From assembly GCA_932294295.1 (NCBI GenBank), contig OW028574.1, positions 13,960,215-14,024,214 of the forward strand: a stretch of DNA of 64,000 bases, written 5' to 3'. Below are positions 39,561 to 51,000 of the stretch, piece after piece. Numbering within the stretch: the stretch's first letter is position 1; each line of letters opens with the position of its first letter. The DNA is from Alitta virens (taxonomy: Eukaryota; Annelida; Polychaeta; Phyllodocida; Nereididae). A program made the translations under genes and the position numbers. The notes beneath the pieces were generated by a model. It did no database searches. It saw only the letters and a program-made list of their open reading frames with translations, and was not told where the DNA came from.

Positions 39561-41212
39561 TAACCAAAGCATTAGATTTTGAGGTTTTTGTAAGTTAATG
39601 CTTCATAGAAACTCAAACCCTTCTTAATGACTGCAAATACTATTTTGATACTATTGTAAGTTTCATTTGATCATTATTTCTTTTGTCTGCTATAGGTTAA
39701 TGCTCATGAATCAGTGGTATTTTATAAAAGTTCACAAAATTCAACAATAGTTTAATATCCCTCTTCTAGAAGCAGAAAATGCATTACACTATTGTTCTAA
39801 TTGGCCTATAACACAAGTAAACTAGTGGGTCAGTATTTTGTGAAAGGATTGTTTAGTTTATTGGCTTGGGCAGAACATTAACGTTAGGGCATAACGCTTG
39901 GGACGCCCATTTTCTATTTTTTGTTGGGCTTTCACTACACTGGAAACATAAGGAGCTTTAAAAATAGTCTGGAATGATATGAAGAACATATAACACCATG
40001 ATTCAGTGCTATTCAGTTACAATAAATTTGTAAAAGTCTGAGTTATAAATGGAGCATAACGCTCGGGACAAAATAATCCTCCTTCTAATTCATAGATACC
40101 AGTGACACAGGGAAAAACCAGATTAAAGTTTGAGTTACAGATATTTTAACAATTATTATCACTATCTTTTTGCAATATTTCAGCAATCTATATGCTAAAT
40201 TACTTGGATAATTTGTTCGACAAAAACTTAAAATAATGATTTTTTTTCCTAATGCTAGTATGAAGAGTATCTTTGCAAAATGAGCAGTGAACCGGCAGAG
40301 CAAAGAATAAATGCATAATTATCTAAGTTTAGAAAACTAAACTAAATATACATTAGAAAAGAATAGTTTGGATTATTGAATTATTAGCACGAATTATTGA
40401 AATTAATCAATGACATTTAACCAACTTCAAAATGTCACACTTAAAACGGTACAAAATGCCGTTTTTCTGTTAATTCTGTTATAAGATGAAAATGGCTGAA
40501 CTGATTTGCCTAAAATTTTCAGAGAATACTCACAACATTTACCACATATTAGATAAATATAACAATTGTAGCGTTAGTAGTATAGCTGTATTTTATGCCA
40601 GACTTCATATGATACCAAAGGCTTCATTATTTTTGCACTAACCCTTAATTGTCTTTTTGACTGGTGTCAAGAAATGGCGACTCAGCCAATGAAACAAAAA
40701 ACCAAGGTAATGCTTTAAGAACTAAAAGATCTCCTTCTATACTAATTCAAACTGGGAGAAAAGGATTTGGAAGTTATAAGTATGTAGGTATTTATCTGAT
40801 GTTCAAAATTGGTCTGAAACAGCAAACAGTCCCATATCATCAAAGCAGAAGATATTCCAGCTGGGATCGACCAGAGTTAGGTCATCTTTCTGTTGAGCTG
40901 TTATTCCCTGGCAGAAACACTGGCAAGAACCTGTGTGGTCCTCTGTCAAGATAAGGCAATATACCAAGCATTTACCCTTTAGTGTTAAAGTGGTACAATA
41001 AGAATTATCTGCGAGGTCTCCATTTACTTGATGGATGCACATAATTGACAATGTAAATATCTGCAACAGTTCCTTGATCATCCTCGTACAGCCTAACTTG
41101 TGATGGTAAATAAAATGCAAAGTTGGTAGATTATTGCAATATTTATTAATTGTGAGTTATTAGTTTACAAGCTCCAACTTAATAAAGTGGTTAATTACTG
41201 AAACATTTACAA

Positions 41213-41356
41213 CGCCAGTGATCACCAACCTGCCTGGATCAATAACTGTTGATGAGGATGCTCTTACCTGGTTCCATCTTTGTTACCTCAGCAACTGCTT
41301 CAGCGAGTATTTCATTCTCCATCACAGCTTCTGGACCTTTTAAAATTTCTTCCTTG
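41213..41356 (+). pseudogene. Decayed inverted copy of the first recognised cadherin exon
   Basis: On the plus strand this reads PVITNLPGSITVDEDA, then after a frameshift GSIFVTSATASASISFSI and SGPFKIS. That parallels PVITSLPGSTTVDEDA and SGSIFVATATDSDGDTISF of exon 37086-37235, which is on the minus strand. The flanking ACATTTACA of the acceptor is also shared, but the AG is now AA, so this is a genomic duplicate and not a retrocopy. A short deletion removes part of the DSDGD segment. Confidence 0.85.
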
Positions 41357-41734
41357 ACGAGTTACCTTTTCGTTTCAACTATGTATTTAAAGGTCCCATG
41401 CGCATTATATTTTATCGACCAAATCCCTACTCTGGAGATATTGTGCGTTCTCTGTTGCTTGCTACTCCTGGTTATTGGAAGTGCATCTAGTCGTTTGTCA
41501 AATAGTCGTATTCGTAATTTTTATATACTGTAAATGCACAGCATAAGTAATTTTATTAGTCTTAATTCTCGTGTGTGTTTGTTTTATATTTTGTTGTTTA
41601 TCACACCAAAAAGTTATTGTGTCAAAGTAATGGTATGGTAATAATATCATTACTTGACAAAGGTTTTGCTTGGAAGTTATAAAAACTGCATTTTGACCAA
41701 ATAAAACGTCCATGAGCTCCGTCTTCAATGTCAA

Positions 41735-41925
41735 AAGAAATCAATTACATTCTTGGACATGGGAATATGCAGTTAATTGAAAATCCAATGGACAATGGTG
41801 TCAATTCAAGAATCACTCCAGTTTGACATGGACACCTGTCATTTACACAATTGTTTGAATGGTGTCAATATAGGTGGGTGAAATAGCCTATACAACCTTC
41901 AAACATGACCGATTAATTTATATAA
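41735..41925 (+). repeat. Dispersed repeat (partner at 37690-37900)
   Basis: Same block order as the partner, with scattered substitutions and small indels. Class unknown. Confidence 0.6.
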
Positions 41926-42354
41926 CAAAATACACAAATGAACGTTTGCATGATTCAATTTCTCAATACTATCAAAAGCAAATAAATGTCTCTACGAGAG
42001 TATACATTTTCCCTATTTTCTATGGTGGCTATATATAGTAGGACACTATATAATTATACAATGGGTACATGTGAGACATGAAGATATGTACACCCAAAAA
42101 TGTCAATGTACAACGAGGCTGATAGGCCAAGTTATACATAATATTTGAGGGTGTACATATCTCATGTCTCACAATGCATTCATTGTGTAATTGTTTTGTA
42201 CCACTGAACCCCAATATTTTTATTGTCAATATATTATTTTCCATTTTTCATTGACTAAGATTTACAGAGCTTCCAGAAAATGTCTGTATTTTGAAAATTA
42301 GATAACAACTGACGAAGTTATCAAATAAAACGTAAGAGTAAGTCAGATCGTGAC

Positions 42355-42444
42355 ACTGGAGACGCTGGAGACTCTGCATCCGACCACGCCCACTTTTTGG
42401 CTAGCTACCAATCGCAGTGCGGCGTGGTTGGCTAACTGTTGTAC
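42355..42444. promoter_or_regulatory. GC-richer patch with KLF/Sp1-like and CCAAT motifs
   Basis: In otherwise AT-rich DNA this patch holds GACCACGCCCAC, ACCAATCGC and GGCGTGGTTGG, motifs that work in either orientation in animal promoters. It lies just before the candidate signal-peptide exon at 42445, and also upstream of the minus-strand cadherin. This is motif-level evidence only. Confidence 0.3.
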
Positions 42445-42487
42445 ATGAGGATTTGCACAACGGCGTTCATATTGCTAAACTGCATTG
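42445..42487 (+). other. Candidate signal-peptide first exon on the strand opposite to the cadherin
   Basis: ATG at 42445 opens a 14-codon frame, MRICTTAFILLNCI, typical of a secretion signal, followed by one base and a consensus donor (G then gtgagt at 42488). It therefore ends in phase 1, the phase needed to enter the first recognised cadherin exon (37235), but it lies on the plus strand. No plus-strand partner exon is seen downstream. The feature is short enough to be chance. Confidence 0.25.
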
Positions 42488-43009
42488 GTGAGTGGTACAA
42501 ACATAGGTATGTGGTGGGAAGCACGAAAGGGACAGAAATGTCATGGGATGATGCGAACAATAGTCACGTTATGTTAACGTAAATATGTGGACTTGGTGAT
42601 TTGCAATATAAAACATAAATATGTGTGTGTGTATGTGTACACAATATTCTATTGATTTTACTACTTTTGTATTTCAACTCAGCAGGGCTCATTGAAAAAC
42701 GTATTTTCTGAATGAGCCACCCTGGAAAAATATGTTCTAAATAAAATAATACATAAAAAACAGAAATTACATATTTCTTACAGTAATCAAAACCGTTACG
42801 GAAGTTTAACTTTCGGTTGGAAAGGTGATGTATTAAGTTTTGCTAAAATACTTCAGTCCATGTTGTGCTGCTCTATTGTACAGTTGGCTATTCAGTACTT
42901 TGATGAAAGTTCTGCTACTTTTTGGGGTCACAACTGCCTTTAGAGTGCCTAACGAGCACTGAAAATTACCAAATAAAGTGCTCATGTGACGTATATCATT
43001 GCTTTGTTT

Positions 43010-43270
43010 AAAACTGTTTTGTGAAACAACTGCCTAAAAGCTATTCAATATTTTCAGTGCTTGCCCAACTTCATGATGACTAACACAGGGATTATCCTTA
43101 ATTGTTGATTACTGTGTTTTATAAACAGTCAAGGTTGGCTGGAGACATTCAATCGTTTTTTACAGTAACAACCAATGTGACGTGTTCGAAGCACCTTGAA
43201 AGACTGAAAAGTTTGCATTGTTTGTCAATGTAACCACTTTTCTGCAAGGCACTACAAGCACTCCAGTACA
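43010..43270 (+). repeat. Dispersed repeat (inverted partner at 52797-53060)
   Basis: Shares GACTAACACAGGGATTATC, TCAAGGTTGGCTGG, CAATGTGACGTG, TGAAAGACTGAAAA and GTAACCACTTTTCTGC with the reverse complement of 52797-53060. Class unknown. Confidence 0.7.
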
Positions 43271-43375
43271 GAAATCATATCTTAAATAGCCTCACCAAAA
43301 AGCCACTCCAGCACAGTACCAGTTACCGTTTTTACAGACGGACATATTCAACTATCAATAAATAAGAGATGAAAA

Positions 43376-43490
43376 GACTTTTAGAAGATAATTTTTATTA
43401 CATGTTGTTACAGGCTGACAGACCTTCAAATCTAAGAGATGAAAGACTTTTCTAAGAAGTAAAGTTTTATTACATGTAATGTTTTACAAG
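43376..43490 (+). repeat. Diverged tandem duplication downstream of RADIL
   Basis: Two direct copies of about 60 bases: GAGATGAAAAGACTTTTAGA ... TTTTTATTACATGTTGTTAC and GAGATGAAAGACTTTTCTAA ... GTTTTATTACATGTAATGTT. Each supplies a minus-strand AATAAA. Confidence 0.6.
43466..43471 (-). promoter_or_regulatory. Candidate polyadenylation signal for RADIL
   Basis: AATAAA on the minus strand about 505 bases after the RADIL stop codon. A second one lies at 43394-43399 in the duplicated block. Confidence 0.4.
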
Positions 43491-43975
43491 CTATGCTACT
43501 GTGAGGAGGGACAACAAAGAGATGTATACTGCCCTCTAAAAATATAAGATCAATTTCAAGAGCATGTACACATTGATGAATGTGGTCTGAAATTATTGGA
43601 GGACGGTAGCCTACCACATTGGAGTCAAATAACAAATAAATAACAAACATTAGTAGGTCTCCTGAAATAATTATCATAGCATCAATTTGCTATTTAGGAG
43701 AATTACATCACAAGCTACGTAATTATCGATTGGTAAGATAGCATTCCAAATAATTATTAATTATTATTATCAGACTGGCTGAAATTAACAAAATTAGAGT
43801 GTCCTAAAATTTACACAATATTAAACAACTAAAGATGTTGTTAATAAATTAGTGAATAAATAAAGTCCATAATACATATTGAATACGTATATTAAGCATG
43901 ATATGTTTAACATATTCCAGTGATTCTCATGCAGGGGAGTGCCATTCTGTGCTACTGCTTCATGAGGACCTTTCT

Positions 43976-45042
43976 TCAACAGGTGGACTTGGTGATTTGC
44001 AAGGCAACTGCTTTGTTGCTTCTGGAAGCTTTGAAAACAATGCTTCCCTTCGGGCATTTTTTGATGATGTCCATGGCGCTGAAAACATTCAGAAATTGGG
44101 TCATCTCATGCCAAATGTAGGGACCACAAGTTTCAGTGTTGTCAGTCTAAGCCACAGGGAGATGTGTGAGACCGAACCCCCCCCCCCCCCCCCCCCCCCC
44201 ACATAATAGACCCGAGATATTGATAAACTGACATTATCAGATAGTAAAATGTAGTCTGCATGTTTTAGGCTACGCCCCAGCTTAAACCAACAGTGGTGAT
44301 CAAAGAGTTTTTCAAAGCACAATAAATTTTAAAATGTTGTCAATATAATTAAATCAATAGCTGTAATATTGTTTGGCGTTAATTAAGAGAAGAGGAACTC
44401 GTATTATAAAAAAACAGAGAAGGATTTTCACACCTTACCTGTGATAATCCACTCCAGCTACAGACTGACCATTTACGGACAAAATTCTGTCTCCTACTAG
44501 AAGTTGGCCGTTTGCAGCTGCAGGACTATTCTGAACTAAAGTCCTCACGTAGATACCTTTGCTCCTTAGTGGAGTGAACTGAAAGAAATGATTTGAAATT
44601 AAATGATTTGATAGGTTAATTTGTTCATGCCCATAGATCTAATATTTGAAACTGATAAGACCGCAGGACTTCATAAGTTTCTTGGTAATGAAGCCATTAT
44701 TGTTTTTGAATCAAATTCAAAGTCTTGAATTCTCTGTCTGCCATTAAAATTGCACCAGAAATCTTTCACAACTTCCTTGGCCGTATTCTGCATTGGTTTA
44801 ACTGCAAAAACTTAATCCTTAGGCCATGCTGGAGGTTTGAACCTGCTACCTTATGATTAGCACGCAGACCCAAATAACATGGTTCACCAGCCAGACATTG
44901 GTGTGATGTCGGCCGACAAGCGAAAGCAATATATTTTAATGTAATTTTATCTTATCTTATTTGTGTACATGTTTCATGATTTTATATCTATTTTCTTATT
45001 TTAGTTCATTTATGTACTAACACTTAATATTTCATCTGTATG

Positions 45043-45074
<32 letters not shown>

Positions 45075-48000
45075 TTGTTGTATTTAATAAGCCACCTGAA
45101 AAACTGCTTTTACTGATGGTGCTACCCATTCTAAATATATTTTAATAAATAAATAATGGCAATGTTGAAATGATGTCAATCCCATAGAATGCTATCTGGG
45201 AAAGCCTTAACCACTAGACTAAAGTACCCATGCATCTGGAAGTGAATATTTGATCCCAACATTACAGTATCCATATGATCCCATCATTACAGTATCCATA
45301 TGATCCCAACATTACAGTATCCATATGATCCCATCATTACAGTATCCATATGATCCCAACATTACAGTAACCATATGATCCCATCATTACAGTATCCATA
45401 TGATCCCATCATTACAGTATCCATATGATCCCAACATTACAGTATCCATATGATCCCATCATTACAGTATCCATATGATCCCATCATTACAGTATCCATA
45501 TGATCCCAACATTACAGTATCCATATGATCCCATCATTACAGTATCCATATGATCATTACAGTATCCATATGATCCCAACATTACAATATCCTATCCATA
45601 TGAGACACCACATATTCTATTTACCATGCCATCAATGAGGCCCAAACCAAGACCTCTGTCTCCACATTGCAAGGTAACTTCATAGGTTTCACCATTCGTA
45701 TCATCTTCTCCATCTTCCTTGATGGAAACTGACGAGTCACTCACTTCATTGCTACAAGTTGAATCTAAAAGACAAATGCCAATCATTTACGTAAAGAAAC
45801 ATATATTTGTATGGTACAATGTAGAGCAAAATTAAATTTACTGTTTGTTTATTAGGCAGACAATTATAGAAGACTAGGAAATCTCAAAGGTTAGTTGACT
45901 GGTTGTTAAACAATAATTGTATAGACTTTGTTGATGTGACAGTTTGTTTAAAGTGGTTTGGCTGCACCTTAATAAGTTATCAATATTTATTATGTCATCT
46001 TACTCATTCACAAACCTGAAAATTTGTAATTCCTTGGCTGTATGGCGCCAGGCAACCTGCCATTGAAAAGCAAGTGTCCTGCTGATGTCCTTTCTACATC
46101 ATCATTTCCAGTAACTCGAGCAGCGAAATCTTCATCTACAGTTCCTCGACCTCTGCTTCGCGAGCGACGATTGTGGAGGATTGGTGCTGGAACAGTCGGC
46201 TGAGGAGGGATGCTGCGACTGTCAAAACATAAATGTCTCTCAGGACTTGATGTAGCCACTGGAATTCCTTCAGTGAAAGAGCATGAGAGACTCTGGCTGA
46301 TTTTTGGATGTTCCACGCAAACTCGCTTGTCGATAGATAATGACCTCGCTTTGCCCCGTTCTTCTTTTCTAGTCTTCCTTTCTGCCCTTGATCTTAATTG
46401 GACAAATTAAAACATCACACGTAACAAAAATTTGGATTGAAGCATCTATTGTCCATATTCTATGTGTTAATATATGTGTGGTTATCATTATCTGTATTAT
46501 CATGTATACAATCAATTTTACTGATGTGATGGACAAAATAAGTCCAACCGAAAGTAGTAGTTTTTAGTGAATTCAACCAAGGTAGTGGTTGACCTTACAA
46601 CCTGTCTGCAGAAACCTTGGAGTCTACTTTTGTCTCCATGCAGAAACCGACATATCAAAATAGTTAAAACAACCAATTTTTTAGAAGGGGTGTACAGTTT
46701 GGACATTTATTCTCCACCAAACAGCATGAAGTACTATACATTTACTAAACATAAACTCCACTTCAGATGGCATTGTTTGGAATCTTTCTTTTCGAATATG
46801 TTCTTTTGAATTCAGAATTCTTTCTTTTAGAATCAAATCGTATTGAAGGGTGTAACAAGATAAATAAAACTGGGGACAAACTTAAATTTAGCCCTTTTTC
46901 TCAACAGTGAAGTCTGACCAACCTTCTCTTTGGAGCGACGGGAACATTCGTAACCTCCTGCATGACAAGGCGGTCACCATCTTGGAGATTGTATTGTCTT
47001 GAAAGCCTTCTCTGCCTTCCAACTACTTCTCTCGCATTTGACACGTTTGCAGCAGATTTCTCTCTGTCGTTTGATGACTTTTGTTGGGAATCATCAACAT
47101 TTTTTTCCTCTCCAAGAGGACTTCGTGACCGTTTGAGCTCAGTTGAAGACTGCGAACTGCTTTTTCTTCGACTACCAATGATTGCATTTTCGTAAATTGT
47201 ACTTTTACTCACATCCTCCGTTCCCGACCAGTCTTCGCTCATTCCGCTGTCATAGCCATCTGTGAAAACCATAAAAAAATCAAGTTCACTATTATGTGAT
47301 TTAAATTAAATAGAAAAGAGACAACCCAGATAGCATTCCAAATCGGGCCAGCGTTGTTTCTATGACGGCTGCCGTAGATACAACATCGGTTCAACATCGT
47401 CAACATCGAGTCAACGTTGATACAAATTGGAATGCTATCTTGGAAAAACGTATGAAACCAACCTTGTAAGCCATACTGCATGCTTATTCTCTTCACAAAA
47501 TTAGCGAAGTCTGATGAAAGGCATGCTTTATCTAGAGAAAACACGTAGCCAGAATCTGGGATGACAAAAACTGGTGCAGAAGTTGGCTTTTCTTGAATCT
47601 CCCCTGTAAAGAAGTCAAGAAATTTCTGATTGAATTGTGTGCTTTTTAAAGTTTGTTTTGAAAGCTCATCTTAATCATAACAGCAATTTAAAAAGACAGA
47701 AAGATATTTTTTTTTGCTGCATGCAACTTGTTTTCCTGCCCGCAACTTGTTTTCCTGCTATCAACGACCGTCTTTTTAAAATGATGTTATGCTAATTTGG
47801 GATTATAATAACAAGGGTGATACCATGCATAGCAGCCCTTGCATCAGTCTGAGATGGGATCCAATGGTAAGGTCGTTCTATGGAAGGACCCAGTTGGTAG
47901 TTGGCCAGGATATGGTGGAGCTGGGCTGGCTTCAGGTCTGGAAACTGCTGACGAAGGGATCGCCATCTTGTCTACAATTTAATTAATTTTTGCAACAATT

Positions 48001-51000
48001 AATGTTCATTGTATTCCATATTATGTAACGTTCTTCCATACAATTCCTGCTTAGTAAATCAACTATATTCTGTAGTTTAAAACTTCATCCAAGCGTTACT
48101 TTGGAATACCTAACACTGTTGAAATTTAATGAACATGGGTTTTCCTGACGTAATTTTGTGTCTTTAGCTATTCTATTACATTGAAGTACAATAGAAAATA
48201 TTTTAATGCAAAGTGTAATTGTAGCAAAATATGACAAAATAGATATGAAAGAAACGCAAAAATGGCTACACAACACAACAACAAGTCAACCGCACTGCAT
48301 AGTTATAATTACACAACTACAACACATGGTATATATCTTTGGCAGTGTGCTCTGTTTGTGTTTATGGTCAAATGGTTTCAAGGTCGAGGGGTCATTTTAG
48401 AGGTTAATGGCCTCCTCACATTGCTCACATACTTGCCTACCTGCAATAAATGTTGCTTTGGCATGGCCAGCAGGTTGATCACTGAGCTGGCCTTGGTCAT
48501 AGCTGCACTTGCCTGTGGCCCCAAGTGGTTGGCTGTGGCCCAGGTGTCCACGGTGTCCAAGTTGCCCCTGAGTTGGACCCCTCTGCTCCACTTGTAATAT
48601 CGGCTGGTGCAGTCTGAACGTTTGGAGGGAAAATGAAGAATTCAAGTATTGATAACTAGTGATTAATTGCAAGGTGAAGACTGTTACTGGAAAATGTTAC
48701 AGTTAAACGAAATGCAGACTAAATGTCACTGTCAGGGGCATCAATTTCTCTTGACAGAACCATTGCAGGTCTCCTTGGGTCTGTCGCGCCGAGACTTTCC
48801 CTCGTACAAGTAGCCCTGGCAGTTAACAGATTTTTTTTTGTTTACAGATAAACTTGTTTTGATATGTGATGTGAAGTGTAAAACTGTTAACAAAGCATAA
48901 ATGTCCAAAACAAAGGTGTGTAGAAAAAAAGTTTTCATTTGTGAATTTCAAGGGGGATGATTGCATTGATCATCTCCCTTCCCAAAATGTGGAGGCGGGG
49001 GGGGGGGGGGGGGTATATATGCCGGGTAAATAAAAAAAATAAAGATATAAGTAGATAAAAATATTGGCAACTATTCAGCTATGAACAATGAAATTCTATC
49101 ACCAGGACTGATAACGATTGTTCTAATACGTTAAGTGGTTGGCAAACGAAACGATTAAGAGAAAGAGGGTAACTGATCCTGATAAGAAGGTGGCTTCAGA
49201 TTATCAAATCATAGACAAAGCTTAGATTATCATGTATCATGATGCATGGCTGTTTTATATGAGTAATCAAATATGATATGCATGAGGCATGACAAACATG
49301 TGTCTGGGACGTCACTTAGTGCAAAGATCATAAACACCACACGAAAAAAGATATAATTGATATTCACGATTAGCTCAACATGAACAGTGAAGGAATTAAA
49401 AAAAAAAAAAGACAAAAAAAAAAAAAGGTTCTAAAAAGTGTGCGTAATTTCGCTCCAAGCATCAAGCATTAACATTGAATATACAGTAGGTCATAATGTT
49501 AAATTATCAAGTATATTTGCAATGTAACAACATCTATTGCATTCATAACACAACCCATTGTCCATAGATGACGAGTGAAAATTTGCCACTGACCTTACAT
49601 GACGTATTTGTGGGCTATTTTTAGGCTATACGATGCTTATTGCCCTCGAGCTAAGAGGATTTAGTCATATGTTAACGTTTATTAAAAACTGCTCAACTTC
49701 CGCCCATTGAAATTTTTTCTTTCAAATCTGCAAAATCACACTAACCAAAAGTCAAACATTTTGAAGGGGGGGGGGTGGACAAATTAAAATATATTGCGGG
49801 GACCACTGATATATAATTAAAGCTAGGAATATTTAGAGATTAAAGTACTAAACCCTCCCCCCCCCCCCCCAAAGTCCGCTACTGCAGGTCGTAATGACTG
49901 TGCGAGGATGACTAATTGATTGATTGGTTAATTATTTGATTGATTTATTCACTAAGCCAGAATCGGATTATATCGGCGTACACTATACATTATACAGCTG
50001 GTTTCAGGATGACTACTCGGTAGGCCTTTTTATAAATTAATCGGGACAATTTAACGATATAGTCTTAATAAATAAAGTATCCGTCCCTATGACAAATTTT
50101 ACAAGTTAACCTGTCAACTTATATAGTCAACATTAACTACATCTGTATGGTTGATTGACTGACAAGTGGCTGTACATATGAGGCAAATATAGTATGTGTG
50201 CAAATATAGTATGTGTTGGAACCCTTCCCCCCCCCCCCCCCCCCCCATGGACTCATGACAGCAGTAATTCCAGACACTGCTCAGTTTGAATTCAAATTAA
50301 AATATATTGCGGGGACCACTGATATATAATTAAAGCTAGGAATATTTAGAGATTAAAGTACTAAACCCTCCCCCCCCCCCCCCCCAAAGTCCGCTACTGC
50401 AGGTCGTAATGACTGTGCGAGGATGACTAATTGATTGATTGGTTAATTATTTGATTGATTTATTCACTAAGCCAGAATCGGATTATATCGGCGTACACTA
50501 TACATTATACAGCTGGTTTCAGGATGACTACTCGGTAGGCCTTTTTATAAATTAATCGGGACAATTTAACGATATAGTCTTAATAAATAAAGTATCCGTC
50601 CCTATGACAAATTTTACAAGTTAACCTGTCAACTTATATAGTCAACATTAACTACATCTGTATGGTTGATTGACTGACAAGTGGCTGTACATATGAGGCA
50701 AATATAGTATGTGTGCAAATATAGTATGTGTTGGAACCCTTCCCCCCCCCCCCCCCCCCCATGGACTCATGACAGCAGTAATTCCAGACACTGCTCAGTT
50801 TGAATTCAAATTAAAATATATTGCGGGGACCACTGATATATAATTAAAGCTAGGAATATTTAGAGATTAAAGTACTAAACCCTCCCCCCCCCCCCCCCCC
50901 CCAAAGTCCGCTACTGCAGGTCGTAATGACTGTGCGAGGATGACTAATTGATTGATTGGTTAATTATTTGATTGATTTATTCACTAAGCCAGAATCGGAT

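Larger units (their letters stand above)
37236..43975. other. Interval between the cadherin 5' edge and the RADIL 3' end
   Basis: This 6.7-kb stretch should contain the start of the cadherin gene, yet no minus-strand exon with a signal peptide and phase-1 donor is apparent. It is filled with repeats: two copies of a dispersed repeat, a MITE, the L2-like fossil, a decayed inverted cadherin exon, and near 43010 a repeat shared with RADIL intron 2. Confidence 0.6.

Noticed and set aside
40803..41120. 105-codon minus-strand frame with a hydrophobic start that could be a signal peptide for the cadherin
   Set aside because: No cadherin motif follows, the sequence is rich in scattered Cys without a pattern, and no phase-1 donor leads to the exon at 37235.
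43898..44206. 102-codon plus-strand frame
   Set aside because: It is antisense to the last RADIL exon and runs into a poly-C tract read as prolines.
45251..45600. CRISPR-like array
   Set aside because: The 25-bp units are directly adjacent without spacers and lie in an animal intron, so this is a minisatellite.
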